A stretch of DNA of 34,144 nt. Origin: a virus. The DNA is taken from positions 1-34,144 of IMG/VR virus record IMGVR_UViG_3300038439_000018; one strand, written 5' to 3'. Of this stretch, positions 4,711 through 12,100 are shown piece after piece. The notes beneath the pieces are model-generated. The model was not told the DNA's origin and searched no databases. It saw only the letters and a list, made by a program, of their open reading frames with translations. The first letter of the stretch is position 1, and each line of letters begins with the position of its first letter. A program made the translations under genes and the position numbers.

Positions 4711-6111
4711 ATGTCAATAGCGGTCAGTAAGTACAAAGTAATGGAGATGATACTGTGGGCGTGTTTTGATGATCCCGAGTTATTTGTGCGGGAGGTATTA
4801 GGGGCGAGTCCGACGGATCAGCAGGTAGAGGGATTACGGGCTGTAGGGATAGAGGGAAGTAAGGTAACGATCAGGTCGGGGCATAATACGGGAAAGACGG
4901 CGGAGTTAGCGTGGTTGATATTATGGTTTTTGTTAACGAGGTATGACTGCAAGATACCGATCACTGCGCCTACGTCGAGTCAGTTAAGGGATACGTTATG
5001 GCCGGAGTTGCACAGGTGGAGGGATAAGTTGCCGTTGGAGATGAGGGAAGAGGTAGAGATAACGACGGAGCGGATATATATCAAGAGTGCGCCGCAGATG
5101 CAGTTTGGTGTACCGAGGACGGCGAAGAAGGAGAACCCGGAGGCGTTACAGGGATTTCATGCGAAGCATTTGATGTATATAATAGATGAAGCGTCGGGCG
5201 TGGATGATGTAATATTTGAGGTAGCGAGGGCGGGGTTAAGTAATCCTGGGGCGCGGATAGTAATGGCGGGGAACCCGATCAGGACAGCGGGGTATTTTTA
5301 TGCGAGTCACCATGAGCACCGGGATAGGTGGACGGTGCTGCACTGGTCATGTTTGGATTCGCCATTGCCGGCGGTTGAGTATGGGGAGGATGTAGCGAAG
5401 GATTATGGAGTAGACAGTAATTTCTATAGGGTACGGGTGTTAGGGGAGTTTCCGACGGCGGAGGCGGACCAGTTGATAGCGTTGGAGTTATTGGAGGCGG
5501 CGGTAGTGCGGGAGGGTGTGATAGCGGAAGGGCCGATAATATGGGGGTTGGACCCGGCGTGGTTGGGTGATGCAGAGACGGCGTTGGCGAAGCGTCAGGG
5601 GGATGTGATAAGTGGGATAGAGGCGGTAAGGGGATTAGACACGATGCAGGTGACGGGTTGGTTAATAGACAAGTATGAAGCGGCGGAGGAGAAGCCTGAG
5701 ACTATAGTGGTGGATATGATCGGGATAGGGGCAGGTGTGCATGACCGGTTGGTGGAGTTAGGATATCCGGTGATAGGTTGTAATGTAGCGGAGTCGCCCA
5801 GTTCAAAGGAGAAGTATATCAATATGCGGGCGGATTTATGGGACAGATATAAACTATGGTTGCAGTCGAGGAGGGGGCGGTTGCCATCGGATAATCGGTT
5901 GATCGGTCAGAGTTCGGTAATTAGGTATGGGTTTAGTAGCAGCGGAAAGATGCAGATTGAGAGTAAGGCGGAAATGAGGCGGCGCGGTGTGCAGAGTCCT
6001 GATAGGGCTGATGCGGTATGTTTGACGTTCTACCACGAGCCGTTGATGAAGAAGAGTAGGAAACGTCCGCGGCAAAGGATAGGTGAACCGATTGGAGTCC
6101 TGGGGTTATAG
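4711..6111 (+). CDS. terL: Terminase large subunit (ATPase-nuclease packaging motor)
   Basis: This 466-residue TerL is of full length. ATPase domain: Walker A GHNTGKT (57-63), Walker B YIIDEASG (156-163, D159/E160), coupling motif AGNP (186-189) and LGEFP (244-248). Nuclease (RNase H-like) domain: WGLDPAWLGDAET with D281, IVVDMIGIG with D335, and SPDRADAV with D431/D434. It threads DNA into the procapsid through the portal and cuts concatemers. No clear Shine-Dalgarno is seen before the ATG. Codon choice is odd: TTA/TTG for Leu, ATA for Ile, AGG/CGG for Arg and GCG/ACG/CCG dominate, unlike TerS or the portal gene. That suggests separate acquisition of this gene. Confidence 0.95.
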   Translation: MSIAVSKYKVMEMILWACFDDPELFVREVLGASPTDQQVEGLRAVGIEGSKVTIRSGHNTGKTAELAWLILWFLLTRYDCKIPITAPTSSQLRDTLWPELHRWRDKLPLEMREEVEITTERIYIKSAPQMQFGVPRTAKKENPEALQGFHAKHLMYIIDEASGVDDVIFEVARAGLSNPGARIVMAGNPIRTAGYFYASHHEHRDRWTVLHWSCLDSPLPAVEYGEDVAKDYGVDSNFYRVRVLGEFPTAEADQLIALELLEAAVVREGVIAEGPIIWGLDPAWLGDAETALAKRQGDVISGIEAVRGLDTMQVTGWLIDKYEAAEEKPETIVVDMIGIGAGVHDRLVELGYPVIGCNVAESPSSKEKYINMRADLWDRYKLWLQSRRGRLPSDNRLIGQSSVIRYGFSSSGKMQIESKAEMRRRGVQSPDRADAVCLTFYHEPLMKKSRKRPRQRIGEPIGVLGL

Positions 6112-6161
6112 TGGGTAGAGAAGTGTTCGGAGTCATTGATGGGGGGAAAGGAGTTTTGAAG

Positions 6162-6353
6162 ATGAGAAGGTTACTGCTCATAATCTTATTGGTGGTAGCT
6201 GCCGGGTGCGCCCCGAGTGCGACGGCTTATCGTGACTACCTGATAGACGCGAGATTTTATGGTGCGATCAGCGATGAAGAGTATAAGGCGAAGATGACGC
6301 CGGAGCTATTGTATAACGTAGCTATAGAGCAGACCTGGGATTGGAGGCGCTGA
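6162..6353 (+). CDS. Small phage lipoprotein
   Basis: A 63-residue protein starts MRRLLLIILLVVAAGCAPSA. It has two Arg, a hydrophobic core and the lipobox V-A-A-G-C with Cys16, so it should be exported and lipid-modified. The mature part is short, acidic and helical (SDEEYKAKMTPELLYNV). I chose the ATG at 6162 because AAAGGAG lies 8 bases before it. An earlier GTG at 6111 would bury the signal sequence. It sits between TerL and the head genes. Such phage lipoproteins can block superinfection at the cell surface or, as Rz1-type spanins, act in lysis; no Rz partner is visible, so exclusion is the likelier guess. Confidence 0.65.
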   Translation: MRRLLLIILLVVAAGCAPSATAYRDYLIDARFYGAISDEEYKAKMTPELLYNVAIEQTWDWRR

Positions 6354-6357
6354 TAAT

Positions 6358-6558
6358 ATGAGTTGCCCAAACTGCGAAGATAAAAATATCCAGTTTCTTG
6401 ATGGGTATGGTTGGGAAGTAGAATGCCCTGATGAATATGGGTCCATTCTTATTAATTTCTGTCCCTTTTGCGGACACGACCTACAAAACGCCACTAAGGG
6501 TCTAAAAGCCCACCAGCAGGAGATGGGCCTAAAGATACACGAGGTGGACCCGTGGTAA
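6358..6558 (+). CDS. Zinc-ribbon small protein (66 aa)
   Basis: It begins MSCPNCEDKNIQFLDGYGWE. Cysteine pairs C3-x2-C6 and C35-x2-C38 (CPFCGH), with C23 between, form a typical zinc ribbon. GGAGG lies about 10 bases upstream of the ATG. Its end overlaps the GTG start of the next gene by 7 bases. Resembles many small phage zinc-ribbon proteins without known role. Soluble, acidic, ending near HEVDPW. Confidence 0.65.
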   Translation: MSCPNCEDKNIQFLDGYGWEVECPDEYGSILINFCPFCGHDLQNATKGLKAHQQEMGLKIHEVDPW

Positions 6559-6749
6559 AAATATATGAATTGATAGATCGAGATAATTCAGGCAAAATTT
6601 CAGTTAGAGCCGTGACAATGTTGGAAGCGGCGGTCTTGGCGGTTATAACCGCGGCCAACATAGACCATCAAATTAATGTCAAACATCTGACTATTGATGA
6701 CATTTTAAAAATGGTGGGCCATGAAGGGGTAAGTTATGCCGGTGACTAA
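6552..6749 (+). CDS. Hypothetical protein (65 aa)
   Basis: A GTG start with GAGGTG 5 bases before it gives a 65-residue protein beginning (V/M)VKIYELIDRDNSGKISVRA. The D-R-D-N-S-G-K-I-S stretch superficially resembles an EF-hand loop (D-x-D-x-S-G-x-I-S) and could bind calcium, though there is only one loop. The rest is helical (TMLEAAVLAVITAANI). It overlaps both neighbours. Not assignable to a family. Confidence 0.55.
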   Translation: MVKIYELIDRDNSGKISVRAVTMLEAAVLAVITAANIDHQINVKHLTIDDILKMVGHEGVSYAGD

Positions 6750-6900
6750 AAAGAAGGTTGGCCGGGGTAAAGTCCAAGTCCGTACCCCTGGCGGGGTTAA
6801 GGCCAAGGCCACCACCCCGGCCAACGCAAAGAAGCAGGAAAGGTTGTTAAACGCTATTGAACATAACCCTGGATTCAAGCCGAGGAAAAAGAAACCGTGA
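6736..6900 (+). CDS. Very basic small protein (54 aa)
   Basis: It begins MPVTKKKVGRGKVQVRTPGG and ends KPRKKKP. Over a quarter of residues are Lys or Arg. The middle (NAKKQERLLNAIEHN) is an amphipathic helix. AAGGGG lies 6 bases before the ATG. It overlaps the previous gene by 14 bases and the next GTG by 4. Such small, highly basic phage proteins in head regions are probably DNA- or RNA-binding or packaged with DNA; this is inference from charge only. Confidence 0.6.
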   Translation: MPVTKKKVGRGKVQVRTPGGVKAKATTPANAKKQERLLNAIEHNPGFKPRKKKP

Positions 6901-7079
6901 CGGCCATCTGTCTCTGTGATACATGCGGTTCCGATTCCGGCTTCTATGTAGAAGGTGTGCACGTTTATTGCAAGGCGTGTGGAATGGAGAATAAGCCGCT
7001 ATTTAGTATAAGAGAATATTGTCGCCACCGGGGGTGGCCCCCTGAGCAAAGGGAATTAAAAAGGACACCGCTAGGCTAA
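6897..7079 (+). CDS. Zinc-ribbon small protein (60 aa)
   Basis: The GTG overlaps the previous TGA (GTGA). The protein begins (V/M)TAICLCDTCGSDSGFYVEG and has C7-x2-C10 and C25-x2-C28, a classic four-Cys ribbon, plus C5 and C42. The tail is basic. Function unknown; it is one of several such proteins between TerL and scaffold. Confidence 0.6.
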   Translation: MTAICLCDTCGSDSGFYVEGVHVYCKACGMENKPLFSIREYCRHRGWPPEQRELKRTPLG

Positions 7080-7112
7080 AGGCTGCTGGTAAGGCGGCAG
7101 AGGTAAACGTCA

Positions 7113-7454
7113 ATGAGTGACCCCAAGGATTCTGAAAAAATTGAACCACTGAAAAGTTATATAAAAAAAGAAATGCAGGAAAAATGGGAACCTATGAAGT
7201 ACCTATCCCCTGTAGAAGTAATCAAGGGTACGAAGAGGCAAACCCAAATATTTGAAACTGATAATCCCCCAGGCCGTAAGAAAGGCGGACCCGTCAAGAA
7301 GGGGGTGAAATACATCGTGGGCGAGAAGGGTCCTGAGGTTTTTGTCCCCAAAAAATCTGGAACCATCGTCCCCAATAGGACGGCCCCTAAACCCCAAAAG
7401 AAAGAGACCAGAGGATTAGCCGCTTTCGCCAAAGAGATGAAACAGGAGAACTAA
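7113..7454 (+). CDS. Basic protein with a tape-measure-type C-terminal motif
   Basis: In this 113-residue protein, residues 58-88 read G-G-P-V-K-K-G-V-K-Y-I-V-G-E-K-G-P-E-V-F-V-P, then KKSGTIVPN. This V-G-E-x-G-P-E-x-F-V-P-x-x-S-G-x-I-x-P-N motif is a recurrent element near the C-terminus of long tape-measure proteins of siphoviruses and myoviruses. Here it stands in a small protein next to the portal. The N-terminal 40 residues are charged and helical. GAGG lies 9 bases before the ATG. It may be a head or portal-vertex component; the meaning of the motif outside tape measures is not known to me. Confidence 0.6.
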   Translation: MSDPKDSEKIEPLKSYIKKEMQEKWEPMKYLSPVEVIKGTKRQTQIFETDNPPGRKKGGPVKKGVKYIVGEKGPEVFVPKKSGTIVPNRTAPKPQKKETRGLAAFAKEMKQEN

Positions 7455-7456
7455 TC

Positions 7457-7795
7457 ATGCCATACCCAACAATACCAAAACTTAAATTTTCAAGAGACGC
7501 CAATATGTGGCTGGGGACTTTTATAACTAACATCACCCCGGCGTCGGATGCACTTGTCCTGGTGGCTAACACCGCCCAGAACTACACCATTCCGGCTGGT
7601 GCCAATAAGTTGCTTTTCTCCTGTGGGGATGAATACTGGATAGATGCCAATAAAGCGGCGGTCATTCCGGTGGGGACTATCACAGATGGGTCTGCCCCGC
7701 TGCGCTCCCCCGCCGCCCTGGGCACACACGGATATACTTACCTCAGTTTTATTTCACCGCGGGCCTGCACCGTGCAAATATCGGTGTTTGCGTAA
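7457..7795 (+). CDS. Putative virion (decoration-like) protein, 112 aa
   Basis: It begins MPYPTIPKLKFSRDANMWLG and is beta-rich throughout, with strands such as ALVLVANTAQNYTIPAG, YTYLSFISP and a final TVQISVFA. The pattern of a short beta-sandwich ending in a hydrophobic strand is common among phage head decoration or virion surface proteins. AGGAG lies 8 bases upstream. Its stop overlaps the next start (TAATG). No specific family can be named. Confidence 0.45.
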   Translation: MPYPTIPKLKFSRDANMWLGTFITNITPASDALVLVANTAQNYTIPAGANKLLFSCGDEYWIDANKAAVIPVGTITDGSAPLRSPAALGTHGYTYLSFISPRACTVQISVFA

Positions 7796-8112
7796 TGGCA
7801 AGGTTCTGTGTAAATTGTGGCAAGGGTCCGCCCGAGGTATTCCTGCAAAAGCTGCCGGTGTTTGTGGTTAGGAATAACATCCAGCCCAACTTCGAGTTAG
7901 GAGCCTGCGATGCCTGTATTCGCAAGTTCGGGGTGGAACTACTGACTGAGGAAGCAGAGATATCCTGGGTGCGAAACTGCATGAAGCCCGAACTCCTGTG
8001 TATGCACTGCGGCAAACAGATGGGTAGCTCCCTGGTAAACTTTAACGGGGCGTGGTGTTGGACTTGCGAAATAGAACGGAGGGAATGTGCCGGATCAGCA
8101 ACTTTTAATTAA
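7795..8112 (+). CDS. Double zinc-ribbon protein (105 aa)
   Basis: Four C-x2-C pairs are visible: C5/C8, C38/C41, C69/C72 and C88/C91, giving two four-Cys zinc sites. The protein begins MARFCVNCGKGPPEVFLQKL. Its start overlaps the previous stop, and its end overlaps the portal gene by 26 bases. Two ribbons in one small protein suggest binding of nucleic acid or a scaffold for protein contacts. Function unknown. Confidence 0.65.
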   Translation: MARFCVNCGKGPPEVFLQKLPVFVVRNNIQPNFELGACDACIRKFGVELLTEEAEISWVRNCMKPELLCMHCGKQMGSSLVNFNGAWCWTCEIERRECAGSATFN

Positions 8113-10168
8113 TAATCCCTTAATCCCCCCGCCGCCGGAGGGTCAGCGTACCCCGATAACGGCTGGTAAGGATATCCCTATATCTAAAAAGCTAGAGATA
8201 AAGGGGGACAAGGGCAATACTTTTCACTCCAATATTGTGGGGCGTCTAAAACAGCGGCTTAATCTTAGTCAGGAATATATTTCTGATCGGTACGATGAAT
8301 GGAATAGGGTAGATGAGCACGTTAGACTATATATTGATCTCAGTAGACGGGCGCGCTTGGCAGACAAGTCAGAAAGCTCACGAACCGCCGAAATGCCTTT
8401 CCAGAGAGCTATCGTGGTTCCCCTATCGTATGCCATTCTTACGACACGACTGGCCCAGTACATGGCGATGTTCACGTCGAGGGACAGCCTGTTGGAGATT
8501 GAGGGCCGGTCACCAGACGATGTAAAGGCGGCAAAGAAGATGGAAGCTCTGCTGTCCTATGACCTCGGGCAAACCAATGGTATTTTGTCCTGGTATCAAC
8601 TGGTACAGGATGCAGAAAAGTACGGCCTCGGCGTCATGTACGATTCCTGGGAAGAAGAATATGGGTGGGTGACAGACAGGCCCCCTACTACCGGGATACC
8701 CTGGCAAGATGCCGTGATGAAGGCCCTGATGCCCCCCAAGAGACAATGGAAGAAGGTGAAGGAGTATAATTCTTGGAGCGCAGTTGACCCGTACTGCTAT
8801 TGGCCTGACCCCAGGGTTTGCAAGAACGACCTGCAAAACAGCGAGTACATGGGCCACCGGATATACCGGGGCAAGATGTACCTGTTGGAGAGAACCGAAA
8901 AGAACGGTGGGCCTTATTTTAATATTGATAGCGTTGACAGTTATGTCGGTAAGGCGTCCATTGACTTAAATCGGCTACGCATGGCCGGCGGGTTGGCAGA
9001 GTACAATGTCCGGAACTATGCGGATGACAAGGATCGGGGATTTTTTGCCCTGGACGCCATGCAGGTGAAGATCATCCCGAAGGAATGGGAGTTGGGAACC
9101 AGCGAGGAACCGGAAATCTGGTGGTTCACCATGTTGGAAGAGGGGTTGATAATCCGGGCACACCGGGGGTCTTATGACCATAACCAATTCACTTACTCCG
9201 TGGCTGAGAGCAATTACGATTCCCATTGCCTGTTCAATCCAGGGACGATGGAAAACCTGGACGGTATCCAGAGGATGATGAACTGGAGCCTAAATTCTAC
9301 AATTGAAAACCGCATGAAGGCCCTGAATGACGCTATTATTTACGGACCATCGTTCATTGAAGAAGATGATTTGTTGTTCCCTGGCCCGGCCAAGCACGTC
9401 AGACTAACGGAACTTGGGGAACGATTAGTTAGTCAGGGGAAAAGGGAGATATCTCAATACTGGCAGCAGTTTACTATGACAGATGTAACCGCTGGAAACC
9501 TCCAGACCTTCCAAACCTTATTTGATATGGCACAGCGCATGACTGCGGCCAGCGATCCGCTCATGGGGCAGCAGAGCAAGAAGCGTATGACATTAGGGGA
9601 GATAAACCAGTTAGCCGCTCAGGGGTCGCAGCGCATGTCCTTGAATGCTAAGATCATGGATATGATGGCCTTGCAACCCCTAGCCAATCGGTCTATCGCT
9701 AACCGCCAGCAGTTCACCACCTTGGAACAGTACATCAGGATTACGGGGGAATTAGCGAAGCAGGTAGGGAAAACTAGGGATGTTATTGGATCACGTGATA
9801 TTCAGGGGAACTTCGATTATATCCCCCACTCCGGGGTAGTGTCGCCTGATCCGGCGCGCATGGCTCAGACCTGGATACAACTTCTTACTATAGGCAGTAA
9901 AATGGGAGAGTTTCTACTTAAACCCGGCCCGGACGGGAAAGCCATCGACATTCGGGAGATATTTAATGAGGCGGCCCGGAATCTTGGGGTAAAGAATGTT
10001 GAACAATTCTACCATCAGGTTCAACAAATAGGTATGCCAGGTATGCCAGGTGTAGGTCAACCTGGGGGGATACCGGGGGCTCAGGTCCAGGTGATGCCCG
10101 ATGAACAGGTGCAGAGACAGGTGCAAGCGGGGAATGTTATTCCGATGCTAGGTGGAGGGGGCCAGTAA
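8087..10168 (+). CDS. Portal protein
   Basis: This 693-residue protein has the size and place of a portal (after TerL, before scaffold and capsid). Its N-terminal half shows MPFQRAIVVPLSYAILTTRL, LQNSEYMGHRIYRGK and other stretches typical of podoviral P22/SU10-like portals. A long helical region (about 420-520, NLDGIQRMMNWSLNSTIENR) fits the wing/stem core. Residues 640-693 are a Gly/Pro/Gln-rich tail with a repeated G-M-P-G-M-P-G. The dodecameric portal forms the DNA entry vertex, binds TerL during packaging and the adaptor afterwards. The GTG start follows GGAGGG closely and overlaps the previous gene. The assignment rests on context plus general resemblance. Confidence 0.75.
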   Translation: MPDQQLLINNPLIPPPPEGQRTPITAGKDIPISKKLEIKGDKGNTFHSNIVGRLKQRLNLSQEYISDRYDEWNRVDEHVRLYIDLSRRARLADKSESSRTAEMPFQRAIVVPLSYAILTTRLAQYMAMFTSRDSLLEIEGRSPDDVKAAKKMEALLSYDLGQTNGILSWYQLVQDAEKYGLGVMYDSWEEEYGWVTDRPPTTGIPWQDAVMKALMPPKRQWKKVKEYNSWSAVDPYCYWPDPRVCKNDLQNSEYMGHRIYRGKMYLLERTEKNGGPYFNIDSVDSYVGKASIDLNRLRMAGGLAEYNVRNYADDKDRGFFALDAMQVKIIPKEWELGTSEEPEIWWFTMLEEGLIIRAHRGSYDHNQFTYSVAESNYDSHCLFNPGTMENLDGIQRMMNWSLNSTIENRMKALNDAIIYGPSFIEEDDLLFPGPAKHVRLTELGERLVSQGKREISQYWQQFTMTDVTAGNLQTFQTLFDMAQRMTAASDPLMGQQSKKRMTLGEINQLAAQGSQRMSLNAKIMDMMALQPLANRSIANRQQFTTLEQYIRITGELAKQVGKTRDVIGSRDIQGNFDYIPHSGVVSPDPARMAQTWIQLLTIGSKMGEFLLKPGPDGKAIDIREIFNEAARNLGVKNVEQFYHQVQQIGMPGMPGVGQPGGIPGAQVQVMPDEQVQRQVQAGNVIPMLGGGGQ

Positions 10169-10527
10169 TGAGCCAGCAAGACGATTTCATGTACCCCCCC
10201 GGTTATACTCCCAATGCTGACCACTCTGAGAGTAGGATAGAAGATAAAAGGGTTGAACTAGATAGATTAAGAACTGAGGTGGTCAAAGCCAAGGAATTTA
10301 TAAAAAGTGAATACTATAAGTCGCAGACGGCGGTTTGGGAGAACTCAATTAAAAATATTATAGGTCAGTACAATCCCACTTCTCCCACAGCCCTAAGCGA
10401 TGCCGTATTTGGTATGGGGATGCTTCGCCAGATTTATAACGATATGACCCGGCCACAAGAGTTAATCAATACTTACGAGAAGAAGCAGGCAAGTTACGAC
10501 AAACTGGTTAGGGCGAAGGGGAAGTGA
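10168..10527 (+). CDS. Coiled-coil hypothetical protein (119 aa)
   Basis: Its ATG overlaps the portal TAA (TAATG). Residues 21-65 are a charged coiled-coil-like helix (SRIEDKRVELDRLRTEVVKA), and a second helix spans 85-115. The N-terminus is MSQQDDFMYPPGYTP. Phages of this type often carry a small helical protein between portal and scaffold; a chaperone or portal-associated role is possible, not shown. Confidence 0.55.
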   Translation: MSQQDDFMYPPGYTPNADHSESRIEDKRVELDRLRTEVVKAKEFIKSEYYKSQTAVWENSIKNIIGQYNPTSPTALSDAVFGMGMLRQIYNDMTRPQELINTYEKKQASYDKLVRAKGK

Positions 10528-10703
10528 TGAGTTATAATTGTCCAAGGTGTGGTGTAGTAAATTCAGCCGCAGAATGTTGGAAATGTGGTATAGTAATTAT
10601 TGATGAGAACTACGGATTGTGGTTAGAATTTAAACGAGAAAAAATGATAACCGAGCTAAAACGGTTATTTCCCAAAAGTACGGTTATTTTGTCATTGGAG
10701 TGA
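10527..10703 (+). CDS. Zinc-ribbon small protein (58 aa)
   Basis: It begins MSYNCPRCGVVNSAAECWKC. C5-x2-C8 and C17-x2-C20 form a compact zinc ribbon in the first 20 residues. The rest is helical and basic (LEFKREKMITELKRLFPK). The ATG shares its A with the previous TGA. AT content rises here. Function unknown. Confidence 0.6.
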   Translation: MSYNCPRCGVVNSAAECWKCGIVIIDENYGLWLEFKREKMITELKRLFPKSTVILSLE

Positions 10704-10711
10704 GAAAATAA

Positions 10712-10819
10712 ATGGATGAAAGAGAAGCTGCAAAACTGTTGTTTATCTTAAAAGCTAAGTCGGAGGAATTGTATAGGCATTTTGTGGCTATGCTGACATC
10801 AATATTAAAGCACTTATAA
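10712..10819 (+). CDS. Small helical protein (35 aa)
   Basis: It begins MDEREAAKLLFILKAKSEEL and is predicted to be a single amphipathic helix. GGAG lies about 12 bases upstream, somewhat far. It is the last frame before a strong terminator, so it closes the portal transcription unit. Function unknown; its shortness keeps confidence moderate. Confidence 0.45.
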   Translation: MDEREAAKLLFILKAKSEELYRHFVAMLTSILKHL

Positions 10820-10854
10820 TAAGTAACCACAATTTAATCTGAACGAGTAGCGCC

Positions 10855-10910
10855 AAAAGGCCCCCTCGTTATGGCAACTAACATTGTCATACGTCGGGGC
10901 CTTTTTTTTT
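10855..10910 (+). terminator. Strong intrinsic terminator between portal and scaffold units
   Basis: AAAAGGCCCC (10855-10864) pairs with GGGGCCTTTT (10896-10905), and the run of T continues to 10910 (ten T in total). An inner stem (CGT..ATG.CAA with TTG.CAT.ACG) extends the hairpin, leaving a small loop. This is a textbook Rho-independent terminator placed in the middle of the structural genes, so the scaffold-capsid set must have its own promoter or rely on read-through. Confidence 0.85.
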
Positions 10911-10911
10911 A

Positions 10912-11058
10912 TTTTGCTCCCCCTGGGTTTACGGGGACCATCCTGGCAATCCTGACCCCAGGCAAACAACCAGAGCCGATCCATAGGGAGTTGGAAGCTC
11001 GAAGCTAACAATTAACCTCCGCCGATCTGCTCATCGGAAGCGGGGAAAGGGGATTCAA
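10912..11058 (+). promoter_or_regulatory. Structured leader of the scaffold-capsid unit
   Basis: No gene is visible. It holds a stem CCTGGG/CCCAGG (10922-10927/10957-10962) and a tight hairpin CCGAT-CTGCTC-ATCGG (11022-11037), ending about 12 bases before the AAAGGGG ribosome site of the scaffold gene. A promoter is expected here because a terminator precedes it, but I find no good -35/-10 pair; a phage-specific or activated promoter is possible. Confidence 0.4.
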
Positions 11059-12093
11059 ATGGCAAAGAAGAAGAACGTTGATACTGAACCTGTACCCAGC
11101 CCACAGGACGCTCTGATGAAGGATATGGACGACCTGGACTATGGGGTTGGCGCTGCACCCAGTTCCACCACGACCCCGGAACGGCCTGCGGTCCCGGTGG
11201 AGACTGCACCTGAACCTGCCCCTGATGCAGAGGGAGCACCCCCTGTAACTGAGGCGGGGGAAGCTATACCGGCCAGAGAAGAGGCCCCTGGCGAGCCTAC
11301 ACCTATAGCCGGTGTTGAGGCCGGAGTTGTTGAAGGCCCAGTTGAGGCTGCTGCGCCCCCGGTCAAGACCCCGGAGGAAAAGCTAAAGGAATTACAAGGT
11401 AACCAGGTCGCCCATTATCAAAAGCTGTATGAAGACCTGAAACGGGAACTGGATGAGGTTAAGGCTAAGGCTCCCCCGGCAGAACCCGTGGCGGCCGTCC
11501 AGGCCCCCAAGCCCCCTACTCCAGAGGAAATCCGGCGGCACTACGAACCGGAAGCTGAACGGGTAGTGGAGCAGGGGTATATGTCCAGGGAGTTTGTGGA
11601 TGACTACCCCAACGATGTGGCCCAACTGCTTTACCATCGGGACATCCTTTACAACGCAGTTAAGAAGGTAGAGGAACTGTCTCAGTGGGCCTCAAATACC
11701 GTGGGCCAGCAACGCAACACCGCGGCTGAGTCTAACCTCAACTCCCTCCTGGATAAGGTGTCGGAGAAGGGGTTTCATTTCCAGCCGTTAAAAGACCCCG
11801 AAGTACGTAAGGCATTTAGGGGATACCTGGATCAGGTCAACCCTATGTGTAACGCGGACAATGTAGAAGAAGTTATCAGCCAACAATATCTGGCTTTCAA
11901 CCACCAGGCGGTCTTAGCTGCCCTTTCCGGCGGCACGGCTGCTCCAAGTCCCAACTCGGGTTCAATCGCTCCGGCTGCTTCCGTTGCTCCTCCACTCAAC
12001 CTTACTATGGGGGAACATAGCGGGACCAGGACCGGGGGACCAGGACCGGGCAAGAAAGACCCATTTCTTGCTGAAATGGATGACCTGGACTAG
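11059..12093 (+). CDS. Capsid scaffolding protein
   Basis: In this 344-residue protein, residues 30-110 are Pro/Ala/Glu-rich and disordered, followed by coiled-coil helices (TPEEKLKELQGNQVAHYQKL, VKKVEELSQWASN) and a Gly/Pro/Ala C-terminal tail. This layout and the place directly before the major capsid gene are typical of phage scaffolds, which template procapsid assembly and leave before or during packaging. The short motif M-D-D-L-D occurs near the N-terminus (residues 23-27, DMDDLDYG) and as the last residues of the protein (EMDDLD). AAAGGGG precedes the start by 6 bases. Confidence 0.75.
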   Translation: MAKKKNVDTEPVPSPQDALMKDMDDLDYGVGAAPSSTTTPERPAVPVETAPEPAPDAEGAPPVTEAGEAIPAREEAPGEPTPIAGVEAGVVEGPVEAAAPPVKTPEEKLKELQGNQVAHYQKLYEDLKRELDEVKAKAPPAEPVAAVQAPKPPTPEEIRRHYEPEAERVVEQGYMSREFVDDYPNDVAQLLYHRDILYNAVKKVEELSQWASNTVGQQRNTAAESNLNSLLDKVSEKGFHFQPLKDPEVRKAFRGYLDQVNPMCNADNVEEVISQQYLAFNHQAVLAALSGGTAAPSPNSGSIAPAASVAPPLNLTMGEHSGTRTGGPGPGKKDPFLAEMDDLD

Positions 12094-12100
12094 GTGACGT

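Noticed and set aside
4250-4717. 155-residue minus-strand frame across the terS-terL gap
   Set aside because: It depends on the G tract and opposes terS; the Pro/Leu-rich product reflects the reverse of a purine-rich strand.
6552-6749. EF-hand calcium-binding protein
   Set aside because: Only one loop-like stretch (D-R-D-N-S-G-K-I-S) is present, without the paired second hand or the conserved position-12 Glu in clear register, so it was mentioned but not called.
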